A DNA stretch of 40,027 nucleotides from a virus. Location of the stretch: positions 1 to 40,027 of the IMG/VR virus record IMGVR_UViG_3300049561_000014. One strand, written 5' to 3'. A program made the translations under genes and the position numbers. Position 1 is the stretch's first letter; each line of letters begins with the position of its first letter. The notes under the pieces were generated by a model, which was not told where the DNA came from, ran no database searches, and saw only the letters and a list, made by a program, of their open reading frames with translations. Positions 21,432 through 29,403 of this stretch are shown here, piece after piece.

Positions 21432-22418
21432 TCACACCTCGGTCAAAATAAATCCCACTTTGCAGCCATTAACCAAGCTGCCACTTTCGCCATAATCAAT
21501 CGGGTCCAAACTGTCCAAAGTCGCTCGGCATAGAACGATGCGATCTTGAACTATGACCCCGGTGATCCTGCGCAGCGGCCAATCACCAAGCAACAGCCCG
21601 TTACGACTGTTGTAGAGGGCTAGCGCCTGGCTGACGGTCATGGCCGCGCCAACGAAAAACGGTTGATAAATATACCCCGGATATGTATAGGTGTTGGTGT
21701 TGCCCATCACATCGTAAGACGCCAGCTGCACCACGGTTGCATCTTCGAGCGATACCCAACCGCTTGTCGCGGTATCGCTATCGGCCAGCGCCCCGTCGCA
21801 AAACAGGCTATAATGCTCAGTATTGGAGCTATCACGATATGCTGAAATTATCACATGGTGCCAAAGATTATCATCTAGATCGCAGCCGGTCATCACCGGT
21901 GACGACCAAGTGACTACCCCGGTGTCAGGCACATATAGATATTTACTGCCAACATGCAGCACATGACCGTTGTGGCTGCCAGTAACCCCGCCCTTGATCC
22001 AAATGCCAAACGACCAAGCGTCGTCGTAATGCCAGAAGGGACTTGCCGTTGCAGATACCAGCGATATTTCGCCGTACGTAGGGCTGTAGTTCAAGTGCTG
22101 CGCGGCCTCGAGCGTTGGTGCCGCGGCGGCATCCTGATTGATACCTATGGCGGTGATCGGCAAGTAGCCGCTTGTCGTGGCGTAGGGCGACGCCGTGAGT
22201 TTAGGTCTTATGCACCTACCAATCCATCCCGCCAATGCTTCGGCCTTGGCGATGGTCATAGGAGTTGTGCATATTTCCCACTTGCGTTTTTGTTCGCGCC
22301 TTGCTAAGAGCAGATTTCCCGATATCGATCTCTTGTCCTCACCCACGTTCTCAAACGATTGCCTTGGTGTATCAACGGCCACCGAAATAGTAATACCATC
22401 TATTTTAAGGTAGGCCAT
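21432..22418 (-). CDS. Distal tail protein with inserted LamG-like domain
   Basis: 328 residues, one base before the giant tail gene. The N-terminal part (MAYLKIDGITISVAVD, SFENVGEDKRSISGNLLLARREQKRKW) and the last 60 residues (TGVIVQDRIVLCRATL) resemble the two halves of a small siphovirus distal tail protein. Between them, about 115-290, lies a concanavalin/LamG-like jelly roll: WSFGIWIKG, DDNLWHHVIISAYRD and later LYNSRNGLLLGDWPL are typical. The insertion probably binds host glycans. This is a common design in tail-tip proteins. Confidence 0.7.
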   Translation of the reverse strand: MAYLKIDGITISVAVDTPRQSFENVGEDKRSISGNLLLARREQKRKWEICTTPMTIAKAEALAGWIGRCIRPKLTASPYATTSGYLPITAIGINQDAAAAPTLEAAQHLNYSPTYGEISLVSATASPFWHYDDAWSFGIWIKGGVTGSHNGHVLHVGSKYLYVPDTGVVTWSSPVMTGCDLDDNLWHHVIISAYRDSSNTEHYSLFCDGALADSDTATSGWVSLEDATVVQLASYDVMGNTNTYTYPGYIYQPFFVGAAMTVSQALALYNSRNGLLLGDWPLRRITGVIVQDRIVLCRATLDSLDPIDYGESGSLVNGCKVGFILTEV

Positions 22419-22419
22419 A

Positions 22420-24501
22420 TCATCTTCCTAAGTATGGTGATCCTACATAGGCTAACCTAGTACCAACCCGGACTAAGTTACGGCGCGCGGCTTCGTTCTG
22501 AATTTTATTGAACATCTCCTTGGGATCGTCGCTACTGACGCTCAGATTTTGTATGGTGATCGAATTGTAGTTGTGGTATGGGCCGGTTGCCGACCCACTC
22601 CCGCCCTCAGTGCTGATTGCGTTGTAATGCGCTAGGGCCACTTTGTAACCGCTTGGTATATTGGTCAGTGATTCGGCAACAGAATCCGCGACATCCCCTA
22701 GATTGCTCAACGAGCTAGAGGCATCTTCCGAAGCGGCCATTTGATCATCGAGCGATGATATTGTCATATCGTTTATTTCATCTATTGAACGATTGAGGCC
22801 ATCCATATTGAATTTTATCTTGTCTAAACTACCTCCGAACCAGCCAATCACTTCATCTACAGCGTCGACGATCCAATTCCATGCAGTACCTAGTCCCTTG
22901 ATAATATACATGATGGCAAGTCCTAAATATTTGAACAAATAAAAAAGTGACATTATGGCTGGAATAATCCCTATTTTTATAATAGGCATTAACGCCTTCG
23001 TTATGATTTCGCCAAACTTACCGAGCATAATAATTAATGGCCCGATCGCATCCATAAGCGGCTCTGTCGATTCCGAGAGCTTACCGAAGCCCTCCCCGAG
23101 GATGGACAACATACCCATGAATCCCTTTGTTTTACTCAGAAGCGCTGCAAGAGCAGCACCAAACGCGCCCCAGATACCCCCTTGCTGTGCTCCTTGTATC
23201 CCCGCGCGCATGACATCTAGGCCGTTATTGATGCGCTCTTCCTTTTTGGCCCTTGCCTTCTCTGCCGCGGTAAGCCCCGCGGTGGATTCTGGGGGGCTAT
23301 AACTAAGATTGAGGTTCGATAAAAAACTGCTACCTGCCGCCTTCGCTGCATTTATTGCCTCACTCAAGGCGTTTGAAAGCTTATTAGCAAAGTCTACGAC
23401 GTCGCTCACAAGCTTGGCGCCAAAAGTATTAGCGGCAAGATCATAAGCGCCTGCAATGGCATCATCAAAAGAACTCGAGGCTTTAGACAGCGAGGCGACA
23501 TACTCCTCGCCAGCCGCGCGAGCTACATTATCAATTCGCTTCAACGCTTCCCTGGTACTAGCTAGCGCACCGACATTGATCTCGGCTAGTGCCCGCTGGG
23601 CCTCCTCATGCACCTCAGCGTCAACGCCCTGGCTGGTCATAACAGTCATTGGCGTTTGACCACCCACGCCCCAATCGCTAAATTCCTTTTTCCTCTCCTG
23701 CCATTTTTGAGCAGCTTCGAGCCTCTTCTGGGCCGAAGCCATCTTTTCGAGCAGGTCAATCTCGGCGCGCGAGGCTCCCATCTGTTCACGTTTGAGATTA
23801 ATTTTGTCTTTAAGAAATTTTAGCGATTCTATCTCCGAAAGGAGCAGTTCCCCTTCTGCGCCCGCCACACGCCCGATCTGCTCGTCATAGAGATTCATAT
23901 TGCCAAAATATGCCTGTGAAGCCCTTGCATATTCCGCATTTGCTTTGATCAATTTTTGCGATGCCGGTGACTCACCGAGTACCGCAAGTTCTCCAGTCAG
24001 ATTTTGCACACGCTTACGTGTGGCTTCGAGTTCCGCGGCTACAGGCTCGAGCATAGCATGTAATTCTTTGCCCATATTAGTGACGGCCTGCTCAGATTCT
24101 TTGTAAGAATTCCAGGCTGCCACTCCCATGTACACAGCGGCCGCTACTGCGGCGATGGGTAAAGCGGCCCCGGCTATTTGAATTGCTAATGGTGCTATCC
24201 CCTGCATCATGCCGATAGCAGTTCTAAAGCCCGCAGCCATGGCCGGAACGCCAAGAGCAAGCTCCTTCACAGAGCCGCCAATCCCCTTGAACATTTCTCC
24301 ATAATTTCCATTTTGCACACCTTCAAACACCTCCCCGATGCTCCCGCTTATTCTGGTGAAGTCCACCATGGAACCAGATACTTCGTTAATACCTTTGCCC
24401 CAAGTACGTAGCTCGCGCGCGGACTCCTTCATTTCGGTTTTAAAATTTTCGGTTACTGCCGATAATCGTAACTCTACATCTGTCCCAGCGCTCGCGCCCA
24501 T
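22420..24501 (-). CDS. Tape measure protein
   Basis: 693 residues, mostly helical. An N-terminal coiled region is followed by a hydrophobic stretch (about 100-130), central Glu/Lys/Ala coiled coils, a second long hydrophobic block (about 485-545, PLIIMLGKFGEI, IIPAIMSLFYLFKYLGL), and a Ser-rich end. Position after the tail chaperones and before the distal tail protein is diagnostic. Using the usual 0.15 nm per residue, the tail would be close to 100 nm long. The protein also forms the DNA channel at injection. Confidence 0.9.
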   Translation of the reverse strand: MGASAGTDVELRLSAVTENFKTEMKESARELRTWGKGINEVSGSMVDFTRISGSIGEVFEGVQNGNYGEMFKGIGGSVKELALGVPAMAAGFRTAIGMMQGIAPLAIQIAGAALPIAAVAAAVYMGVAAWNSYKESEQAVTNMGKELHAMLEPVAAELEATRKRVQNLTGELAVLGESPASQKLIKANAEYARASQAYFGNMNLYDEQIGRVAGAEGELLLSEIESLKFLKDKINLKREQMGASRAEIDLLEKMASAQKRLEAAQKWQERKKEFSDWGVGGQTPMTVMTSQGVDAEVHEEAQRALAEINVGALASTREALKRIDNVARAAGEEYVASLSKASSSFDDAIAGAYDLAANTFGAKLVSDVVDFANKLSNALSEAINAAKAAGSSFLSNLNLSYSPPESTAGLTAAEKARAKKEERINNGLDVMRAGIQGAQQGGIWGAFGAALAALLSKTKGFMGMLSILGEGFGKLSESTEPLMDAIGPLIIMLGKFGEIITKALMPIIKIGIIPAIMSLFYLFKYLGLAIMYIIKGLGTAWNWIVDAVDEVIGWFGGSLDKIKFNMDGLNRSIDEINDMTISSLDDQMAASEDASSSLSNLGDVADSVAESLTNIPSGYKVALAHYNAISTEGGSGSATGPYHNYNSITIQNLSVSSDDPKEMFNKIQNEAARRNLVRVGTRLAYVGSPYLGR

Positions 24502-24504
24502 TGG

Positions 24505-24867
24505 CTAGCCCTCTTCCTGCTCGTCGTCAGGCTCATCGCGCATTTCACTTACACGCGCGTCAAACTCCTCGGGGGATAGATCTCTTGCATCAATCTCTTC
24601 GCCCAATAGGCGAGCTGGCGATACCCTTTCCCCGCGCGCGAGGTGCGGCGCCATAACCCACGAAGCATGTATAGCAAGCATGCGCATAACCTCATGATCG
24701 GCCTCCGCTCTCCCTTCGGCATATGCTCGTAGCTCGCCATAAGTAAGCCCATGCCAAAATCTATGAGGCTTTATGCCGAGTCGCGCAGCGAGGCGTACTA
24801 GCTCTGGCCATCCGAGGCACCATCCTCGCCTGCTATCGTCTTTTCTGGTGCCTCTTCGGTAGGGCTT
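24505..24867 (-). CDS. Tail assembly chaperone, T-like extension (made by -1 frameshift)
   Basis: This frame is open from inside the upstream chaperone gene to 24505. It has no ribosome site of its own at a suitable place. It encodes about 120 residues, beginning after the A6 run, with GWPELVRLAARLGIKPHRFWHGLTYGELRAYAEG in separate short blocks typical of the gpT part of lambda GT fusions. It ends in an acidic tail (DEPDDEQEEG). The fusion with the first 118 codons of the gene at 24798 would be about 238 residues. Short ATG frames here (24687 or 24752) are probably not real starts. Confidence 0.65.
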   Translation of the reverse strand, partial: KPYRRGTRKDDSRRGWCLGWPELVRLAARLGIKPHRFWHGLTYGELRAYAEGRAEADHEVMRMLAIHASWVMAPHLARGERVSPARLLGEEIDARDLSPEEFDARVSEMRDEPDDEQEEG

Positions 24868-25220
24868 TTTTCTTTGTCCAACGCCAGCCCCGAAAAGAAG
24901 CTTTGCAACGCATTCTTAAGTGCAATCGTGGCCTTGGCAATCTTCATGGGCTCGGCGGAAAACCATAGGCCGACAGTCGAAGCGCGTACTGTGCGTTTGT
25001 CATCACTAAGCGCCGCGGCTACCGCCTTTCTCACGAAGTCAATCGTCGAAGATTTCCGATCAATCTCCTCACGCTTCTTGGCGTCCTCTGGGTCATAGAG
25101 AAATGATACGCCCGTCGCCTGCTCGATCTCGGCTAGCACGTTGAAATCAATTATGAGCTTTCGCTCTTTGCCGCCGATATCAAGTTCGGCCTCGCCTCGA
25201 TGCGGATTAATAAATACCAT
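24798..25220 (-). CDS. Tail assembly chaperone, G-like
   Basis: 140 residues between the tail tube and tape measure genes. RKLIIDFNVLAEIEQATG is the characteristic opening of phage tail chaperones of the gpG type, followed by helical sequence (FVRKAVAAALSDDKR) and an acidic end. Such proteins coat the tape measure during tail assembly. A share of ribosomes is expected to slip to the -1 frame to make the longer GT form. Confidence 0.8.
   Translation of the reverse strand: MVFINPHRGEAELDIGGKERKLIIDFNVLAEIEQATGVSFLYDPEDAKKREEIDRKSSTIDFVRKAVAAALSDDKRTVRASTVGLWFSAEPMKIAKATIALKNALQSFFSGLALDKEKSPTEEAPEKTIAGEDGASDGQS
24865..24872 (-). promoter_or_regulatory. Candidate -1 frameshift site (GAAAAAAG)
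   Basis: In the chaperone gene the codons are GAA AAA AGC over the run GAAAAAAG (24872-24865). A -1 slip of the AAA codon gives AAA again and moves reading into the open T-like frame, with no stop until 24505. The canonical heptamer would be read A-AAA-AAG. Here the register differs by one, so only the first of the two codons re-pairs fully. A second, weaker site (GAA AAG, about 24845) lies downstream. Confidence 0.5.
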
Positions 25221-25231
25221 GCAATCTCCTA

Positions 25232-25645
25232 TTATTGTGCACTATCCGTTGGTGTGCCGCTCAATTGGACATCAAATGATAACGGGATTACACCCTCATT
25301 TGGCGCCGTAATTTTGAATGAATTGACTATGCCCAATGCATATACTTCCTTGTAACCGGAGCCTACGGCTCCACGGAATTTAAAATAACAGGTGGATCTT
25401 GCGAAATATGCCGTACGCACTATCGCCTGACCTGGATCGACCTCATTATAATTGCCTGAATATGATATTTTAGCATCACCGCGTCCAGGTATGTATTCTT
25501 TAAACAATCCGGAATCGTGGTCAGTAGTCTCCTCTGCCGACCCTGAGCCATCAAAGCCGGTATCCTTAACACCTGTAACCTCTGTATAAGTGGAGCCCGC
25601 GGCGCTGGCATAAATTTTAGAGTTCCGTGCTGGTAATTCTGCCAT
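25232..25645 (-). CDS. Major tail tube protein
   Basis: 137 residues, beta-rich, with a pattern common in siphovirus tube proteins: a short N-terminus (MAELPARNSKIYAS), TEVTGVKDTGFDGSGSAEETTDHDS, a YIPGRGD turn, and an end with a PLSFDVQLSGTP-like strand. It lies just before the two chaperone frames, the standard order. Hexamers of this protein should stack around the tape measure. Confidence 0.8.
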   Translation of the reverse strand: MAELPARNSKIYASAAGSTYTEVTGVKDTGFDGSGSAEETTDHDSGLFKEYIPGRGDAKISYSGNYNEVDPGQAIVRTAYFARSTCYFKFRGAVGSGYKEVYALGIVNSFKITAPNEGVIPLSFDVQLSGTPTDSAQ

Positions 25646-25655
25646 GTTAATCTCC

Positions 25656-26021
25656 TTATAAATGTAGCGATACTAACGCGATAGTTAGACCGTCATCACT
25701 GTCATAATCAAGAAATATTTTGCCGAGGTCGCCCGCGCCAATTTGATTGAAGAGCTCTTGGCGGAGTGGACCGATTACTGCTATGGCCCCATTTGCCACC
25801 GTGCGCGCAATGGTACCGGTTCGGTTGTTTTTGTTTGCCACACTCGTCACGGTAACGGTGCGCGAAGCCCCACCCGAAGCATTCTTAGCTAATAGGACCA
25901 CCGAGCCGTCATTAATAAAATAGCTACCGTTGGCTTGTGTCACTGCATTGAAGGTAGCCGCAGCCAATGTCCCACCATTGGCGGCAACGACTTGAGGCGT
26001 AAGCATATCTCTTGCTGCCAT
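25656..26021 (-). CDS. Virion structural protein, Ig-like (paralogue of 26032-26391)
   Basis: 121 residues. Shares with its neighbour a common pattern: N-terminal MA-R-x-x-L-x-x-x-V-A-A-x-G-G, a GSYFINDGSVVLLAKNASG strand pair, and FNQIGAGDLGKIFLDY near the end. The fold looks like a small beta sandwich. Proteins like this are found among head decoration and tail components. The position before the tail tube leaves either open. The tandem pair points to gene duplication. Confidence 0.6.
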   Translation of the reverse strand: MAARDMLTPQVVAANGGTLAAATFNAVTQANGSYFINDGSVVLLAKNASGGASRTVTVTSVANKNNRTGTIARTVANGAIAVIGPLRQELFNQIGAGDLGKIFLDYDSDDGLTIALVSLHL

Positions 26022-26031
26022 AGTATCCCCT

Positions 26032-26391
26032 TCAAGGGTTAAGCTGGATTGCTGCTACGGTTATGGTGGTCACGGCGCTATAGTCAATAAACACATGACC
26101 AAGATCAGCGGCCCCGGTTTGATTGAATAAGTCAGGGCGAAACGGCCCGAAAGTGGCGGTTTTACTGGCCGCTACCGCCGTTATGTCGGTAGCTCTGCTC
26201 CGTCCGTCGGAATCCGCGACGCTGGCAATGGTAACATTGATAGAATCTCCAGAACCATTTTTAACTTGAATGATAACATTGCCATTATTGACGATGTAGC
26301 TTCCGAGCGCGTCTGCCACACCATAGGCGGTATCCGCTAGAGCACCTCCGTAAGCCGCTACTGACTGTAGCGCGATGTTAGACCTAGCCAT
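26032..26391 (-). CDS. Virion structural protein, Ig-like (paralogue of 25656-26021)
   Basis: 119 residues with the same layout as the next gene: LGSYIVNNGNVIIQVKNGSG, a TVADSDGR-like loop (here SVADSDGRSRA), FGPFRPDLFNQTGAADLGHVF and a final Thr/Val strand. A similar phage family carries GNTILHVKNGSG and an IGPFP-like loop, as I recall, and is thought to be structural. Copies have diverged considerably, so the duplication is not recent. It overlaps the upstream gene by eight bases. Confidence 0.6.
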   Translation of the reverse strand: MARSNIALQSVAAYGGALADTAYGVADALGSYIVNNGNVIIQVKNGSGDSINVTIASVADSDGRSRATDITAVAASKTATFGPFRPDLFNQTGAADLGHVFIDYSAVTTITVAAIQLNP

Positions 26392-26566
26392 TGCTTACCT
26401 CCTCCTCTGGCTCAAATTCCGGCTCTGCTATTGGCGGCTCAGCATTACACCATGCGCGCGCCAGCTCTTCATCGACTAGATATAGGTGCCCTGCTGGGTA
26501 CGTGATTTTGCCCCCTCTCTCGACCTCTAGCTCGACAGTCCTCAACATCATTACTCTTCCGCTCAT
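26384..26566 (-). CDS. Small 60-residue acidic protein
   Basis: The ATG at 26566 has GAGG upstream. The frame opens to 26665, but that part overlaps the preceding gene. A short beta-like head (MMLRTVELEVERGGKITYPAGHL in parts) with a YPAGHLYLVDEELA motif precedes a Glu/Pro-rich tail. The GxxYPAG-type start resembles small head-tail connector or head-assembly accessory proteins found beside connector genes. No firm family. Confidence 0.5.
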   Translation of the reverse strand: MSGRVMMLRTVELEVERGGKITYPAGHLYLVDEELARAWCNAEPPIAEPEFEPEEEVSNG

Positions 26567-26573
26567 AGCAGCC

Positions 26574-27044
26574 TCATGGATCTTTGACGTCGCAAACAAC
26601 GCCAAAAGCAAAAACGTAGCGCGTGGAGCTATTGGCCCCGCGCAGCACATCCGACGAATAATCACGCAACGATAAAGCGGTTATCGCACCGCTAAGAGTT
26701 GCGCTATAGCGCAAAGTATCAATCATCACCGTAGTATATCGGCGCATCATCAGCTCGTTGGCAGCAGTATCAGCATCCCCCGCAAACGATAGGGCGATTG
26801 TACACGTGATCTCCCACTCATTCATGCGGTTGTTAACGCATCGGGCGGAAGCATCAAACACTTCGATGAGCGGCGAGCGCAGATCATCGGGAGAATTAGC
26901 GGCTATCACCTCAATAGGATCTGGCAGGGTGTTTGCTGCAAGTCCCTGCGCGCTTTCAAGCGCCCGCGCATAAGTCGCGAAGTTAGCGGCTATCATGCTG
27001 GTAAGCGCTGTGACCGTTGCATCTATTAGACGTTCACCAGCCAT
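26574..27044 (-). CDS. Tail terminator/completion-like protein
   Basis: 156 residues from an ATG in a TAATG overlap. A helical N-terminus (LIDATVTALTSMIAANFATYARAL), a PLIEVFDASAR strand and WEITCTIALSFAGD fit the fold of tail terminator proteins. Its place between the connector proteins and the small structural genes agrees. Such proteins cap the finished tail and join it to the head. Assignment is by position and general pattern. Confidence 0.6.
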   Translation of the reverse strand: MAGERLIDATVTALTSMIAANFATYARALESAQGLAANTLPDPIEVIAANSPDDLRSPLIEVFDASARCVNNRMNEWEITCTIALSFAGDADTAANELMMRRYTTVMIDTLRYSATLSGAITALSLRDYSSDVLRGANSSTRYVFAFGVVCDVKDP

Positions 27045-27553
27045 TAGCGCGCGCCTCCGGCCGCCCGACAAGCGCGGTTGGCCACTTGCGAGAGATAGCC
27101 GGACATGAGATCGGCGACCTCTGATTCCATCGACTGTGACATTCCGAAAAACGGGCGCTTAACGAAATTTAGAAGCTGCACATATTTAAGACCGCGAGTG
27201 CCGAAAATAAGTTGCCGTGGCGTGCACCGTCTTACGCCAGCTACAGTCGTTATTTGCGAAATGAGCCTGCCTGAATATAGTAGATCTACTGAGCCATGCC
27301 CTTCACGTTGTTTCCTGCGTAAATATCGCGAATCGGCAGGAAACCAAGCATGGCCATAAGAAAGATATCCGGCTATCTCCCCACCTTCGCTATCTATGAT
27401 GCGTTTAATGCCTTCAATCAATCGTGCAACTATGAGCGGCCACAGAGGCATCCAGTCGGCCGCTTCGGCTAGCCCTGTCTCGAGGAGCTGCGAAAGAGCC
27501 TCAATGCTCGGCGTTAGTCCTATTCTAATTCTAATAATGCCGCTTCTCGCCAT
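27044..27553 (-). CDS. Virion morphogenesis protein, Mu gpG-like
   Basis: 169 residues. A basic helical first half leads to a motif block typical of the Mu gpG/tail-completion family: KQREGHGSVDLLYSGRL, then ISQITT, an IFGTRGLKYVQLLNF run and KRPFFGM. In Mu this protein helps join head and tail. Here it follows the adaptor gene with which it overlaps by one base (TAATG). The match of SGRL, FGT and RPFFG in order is good evidence. Confidence 0.65.
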   Translation of the reverse strand: MARSGIIRIRIGLTPSIEALSQLLETGLAEAADWMPLWPLIVARLIEGIKRIIDSEGGEIAGYLSYGHAWFPADSRYLRRKQREGHGSVDLLYSGRLISQITTVAGVRRCTPRQLIFGTRGLKYVQLLNFVKRPFFGMSQSMESEVADLMSGYLSQVANRACRAAGGAR

Positions 27554-28005
27554 TACCAGACCTCATCCCGCTCAAACTCCGGCGCGATATAGTCGTCTGC
27601 CTCGGTATCTGCGTTCGAGCCCCTGCACTTGCTTGTACCCTCGGGCGCATCTCCTGACGCAAGCATCGCCCCGTAGTCCGAAGGGTGACGACGAATGTTG
27701 ACGGTAAGCGTTTTAAACGACTCGACTAAATCCTTGCCATCATCGTTCGTGCCATCGCCGCCCGCTGATGCGTACGCCATGCGTGCGTGACCCTCTGCAT
27801 AATCGCACTCCCACGCGCACATTATTGAGGCGCCAGTGGTATCGACCTCTGGCAAGGGTATGTCGGCAGCGCCAAGTGATCCCGCGAGCATAGCTTCGGC
27901 CTCAGCAATCCATTTCTCAACTTGTGCCGTCGAAGGCTTGGTCAACGCTGAAATGGCGCGTCCAGGTATGCGTGCTTGTACATCGCTTAGGACTGCATAG
28001 GTCAT
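27553..28005 (-). CDS. Head-tail adaptor (DUF1320/gp6-like)
   Basis: 150 residues. MTYAVLSDVQARIPGRAI is the usual opening of adaptor proteins that dock under the portal. The helices AQVEKWIAEAEAMLAGSLG and a C-terminal helical/acidic section agree with the DUF1320-like connector of Mu-type phages. It follows the capsid region in the standard order. Three cysteines in the second half are probably incidental. Confidence 0.7.
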   Translation of the reverse strand: MTYAVLSDVQARIPGRAISALTKPSTAQVEKWIAEAEAMLAGSLGAADIPLPEVDTTGASIMCAWECDYAEGHARMAYASAGGDGTNDDGKDLVESFKTLTVNIRRHPSDYGAMLASGDAPEGTSKCRGSNADTEADDYIAPEFERDEVW

Positions 28006-28008
28006 GAG

Positions 28009-28344
28009 CTATTTGTGACCCTTACGCTTGCGGGATTGATCGCCATCTGGATGTTGCATTTCATCGTGCGGCTCAGCATCTGGAGGCGATTGGATAGGGC
28101 CAGACGAGCGCTCCGTGGTGCGCCGTGAGTCATCCTCTTCAAATAATTTGTTTTCGGCTTCAATGGCTGCGAGGTCTTCTTGGGTTTTGACCGTGCGAAC
28201 CTCCACGTCGCATCCGCCCTGCTCAGTGGTCCCCCGCGGCAGTATGTCAAATGGTATCCATTGGCGTGGACCAATATTCAGCATTTTTCCGGTCTCTGGG
28301 TCGCGCATTTTGAGCGCCCGGGCCTTGGAGCGTACAAAAAACAT
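28009..28344 (-). CDS. Small protein downstream of the capsid gene, disordered acidic tail
   Basis: 111 residues. The first half (RDPETGKMLNIGPRQWIPFDI) has a compact beta look, and the second half is Asp/Glu/Ser/Pro-rich and ends in a basic stretch (SRKRKGHK). Position between major capsid and adaptor is often taken by head-fibre or small head proteins. I recognise no family. Confidence 0.55.
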   Translation of the reverse strand: MFFVRSKARALKMRDPETGKMLNIGPRQWIPFDILPRGTTEQGGCDVEVRTVKTQEDLAAIEAENKLFEEDDSRRTTERSSGPIQSPPDAEPHDEMQHPDGDQSRKRKGHK

Positions 28345-28403
28345 ATGTCACCTCGATGCAATGCGGGGCCATCGGCTAAATCAATGACCCCGCCCGCAAG
28401 AGA

Positions 28404-29375
28404 CTAGGTGTTGTTGATTTTGATCAAGCGCTGCGGACGACCGAATGCTGGTGCACCACGGCAAGTAACCGCATACTCAACTTGTCGAAGATTAGTCCAC
28501 ATCTCCGAACCTTCGCCGATTTCCTCGAGCCGTACACCTTCACGGTCCTGCCAGATGAGGCCGCGTACCGGTGCATCAAGGATACCAATATAATAATCAA
28601 CCGCGCTATCGAGATCGAGCAGCGGTTCACGGATGAGTTCAATACTCGGCGAAAATCCTACATTGCTCGTTTGCGAGATGATGGCGGCGAGTACAGCGGT
28701 GCGCATTGGCACCTCGAGCGCGGCCGGATGAAGTATAAAAATCTGCCGGCCATAGTCGCGATTCAGCGGGATATTAGCCTCATCGGGTATGGTATACATA
28801 ACCGTAAGCGCACTGCCAATATCTGTGGTGAGTTGCGCTACAGACGTACCCGTGCCTGTGAGCAAATTGCTCCAGGTTGCGGTCTGCTTGCCGCGCGCTG
28901 CATGCGTCGCAGAAAAGAAAGCTTCGGCCGTAGCTCCGACCTTGAGATAACAAGTATCGGTCGTACCGGCGACTAGCTTAGCGACAAGCAATCCATCCGG
29001 TTTGCGCAGGGCGCGCACCGCCGCATCACGTATGCGTTGCTGATAACCGCCCACCTTCTCATCTGCGAGATCATCACGCCTGAAAATGAGGGCACCAGCA
29101 TATGTCTTGTTTTTGACCTCATAGCCGGGTCCATCACTACCCGTTTCCGCAGTCAGTTCAGTGTCGGTGAGGGGATGGATTGGCATACCATCCACGAATT
29201 CATCCATATCATAAACTTCTGATAGCCAGGCATAATTCTCTTTGTCGCTAGTACTACTCATCCTTGAGGCGATGCGCTCAATAAGCAATTGCTCACGTGG
29301 TGTCATTAGCGCTTCGATGAACTCGCCACGCACATCTTTACGCAGCATCTGAGGGGCGAAGATTGGATTTGCCAT
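28404..29375 (-). CDS. Major capsid protein, Mu gpT-like
   Basis: 323 residues, close to Mu gpT in length. Landmarks include an N-terminal RIASRMSSTSDKENYAWL (the Mu gpT family has SxxxxExYxWLG near here), then a VKNKTYAGALIFRRDDLADE strand pair in the middle and a final QVEYAVTCRGAPAFGRPQRL block. It folds as an HK97-type shell subunit. Unlike many HK97-fold proteins there is no long N-terminal delta domain, since scaffold is supplied by the upstream polyprotein. A good AAGGAGAT site precedes the ATG. Confidence 0.85.
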   Translation of the reverse strand: MANPIFAPQMLRKDVRGEFIEALMTPREQLLIERIASRMSSTSDKENYAWLSEVYDMDEFVDGMPIHPLTDTELTAETGSDGPGYEVKNKTYAGALIFRRDDLADEKVGGYQQRIRDAAVRALRKPDGLLVAKLVAGTTDTCYLKVGATAEAFFSATHAARGKQTATWSNLLTGTGTSVAQLTTDIGSALTVMYTIPDEANIPLNRDYGRQIFILHPAALEVPMRTAVLAAIISQTSNVGFSPSIELIREPLLDLDSAVDYYIGILDAPVRGLIWQDREGVRLEEIGEGSEMWTNLRQVEYAVTCRGAPAFGRPQRLIKINNT

Positions 29376-29403
29376 TGTAGTATCTCCTTAGTTTCTGAAT
29401 TTG

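Noticed and set aside
24505-24752. Independent small genes starting at 24687 or 24752
   Set aside because: The T-like frame extends upstream of 24687 without a stop and matches a chaperone extension. The 24752 frame is an out-of-phase shadow.
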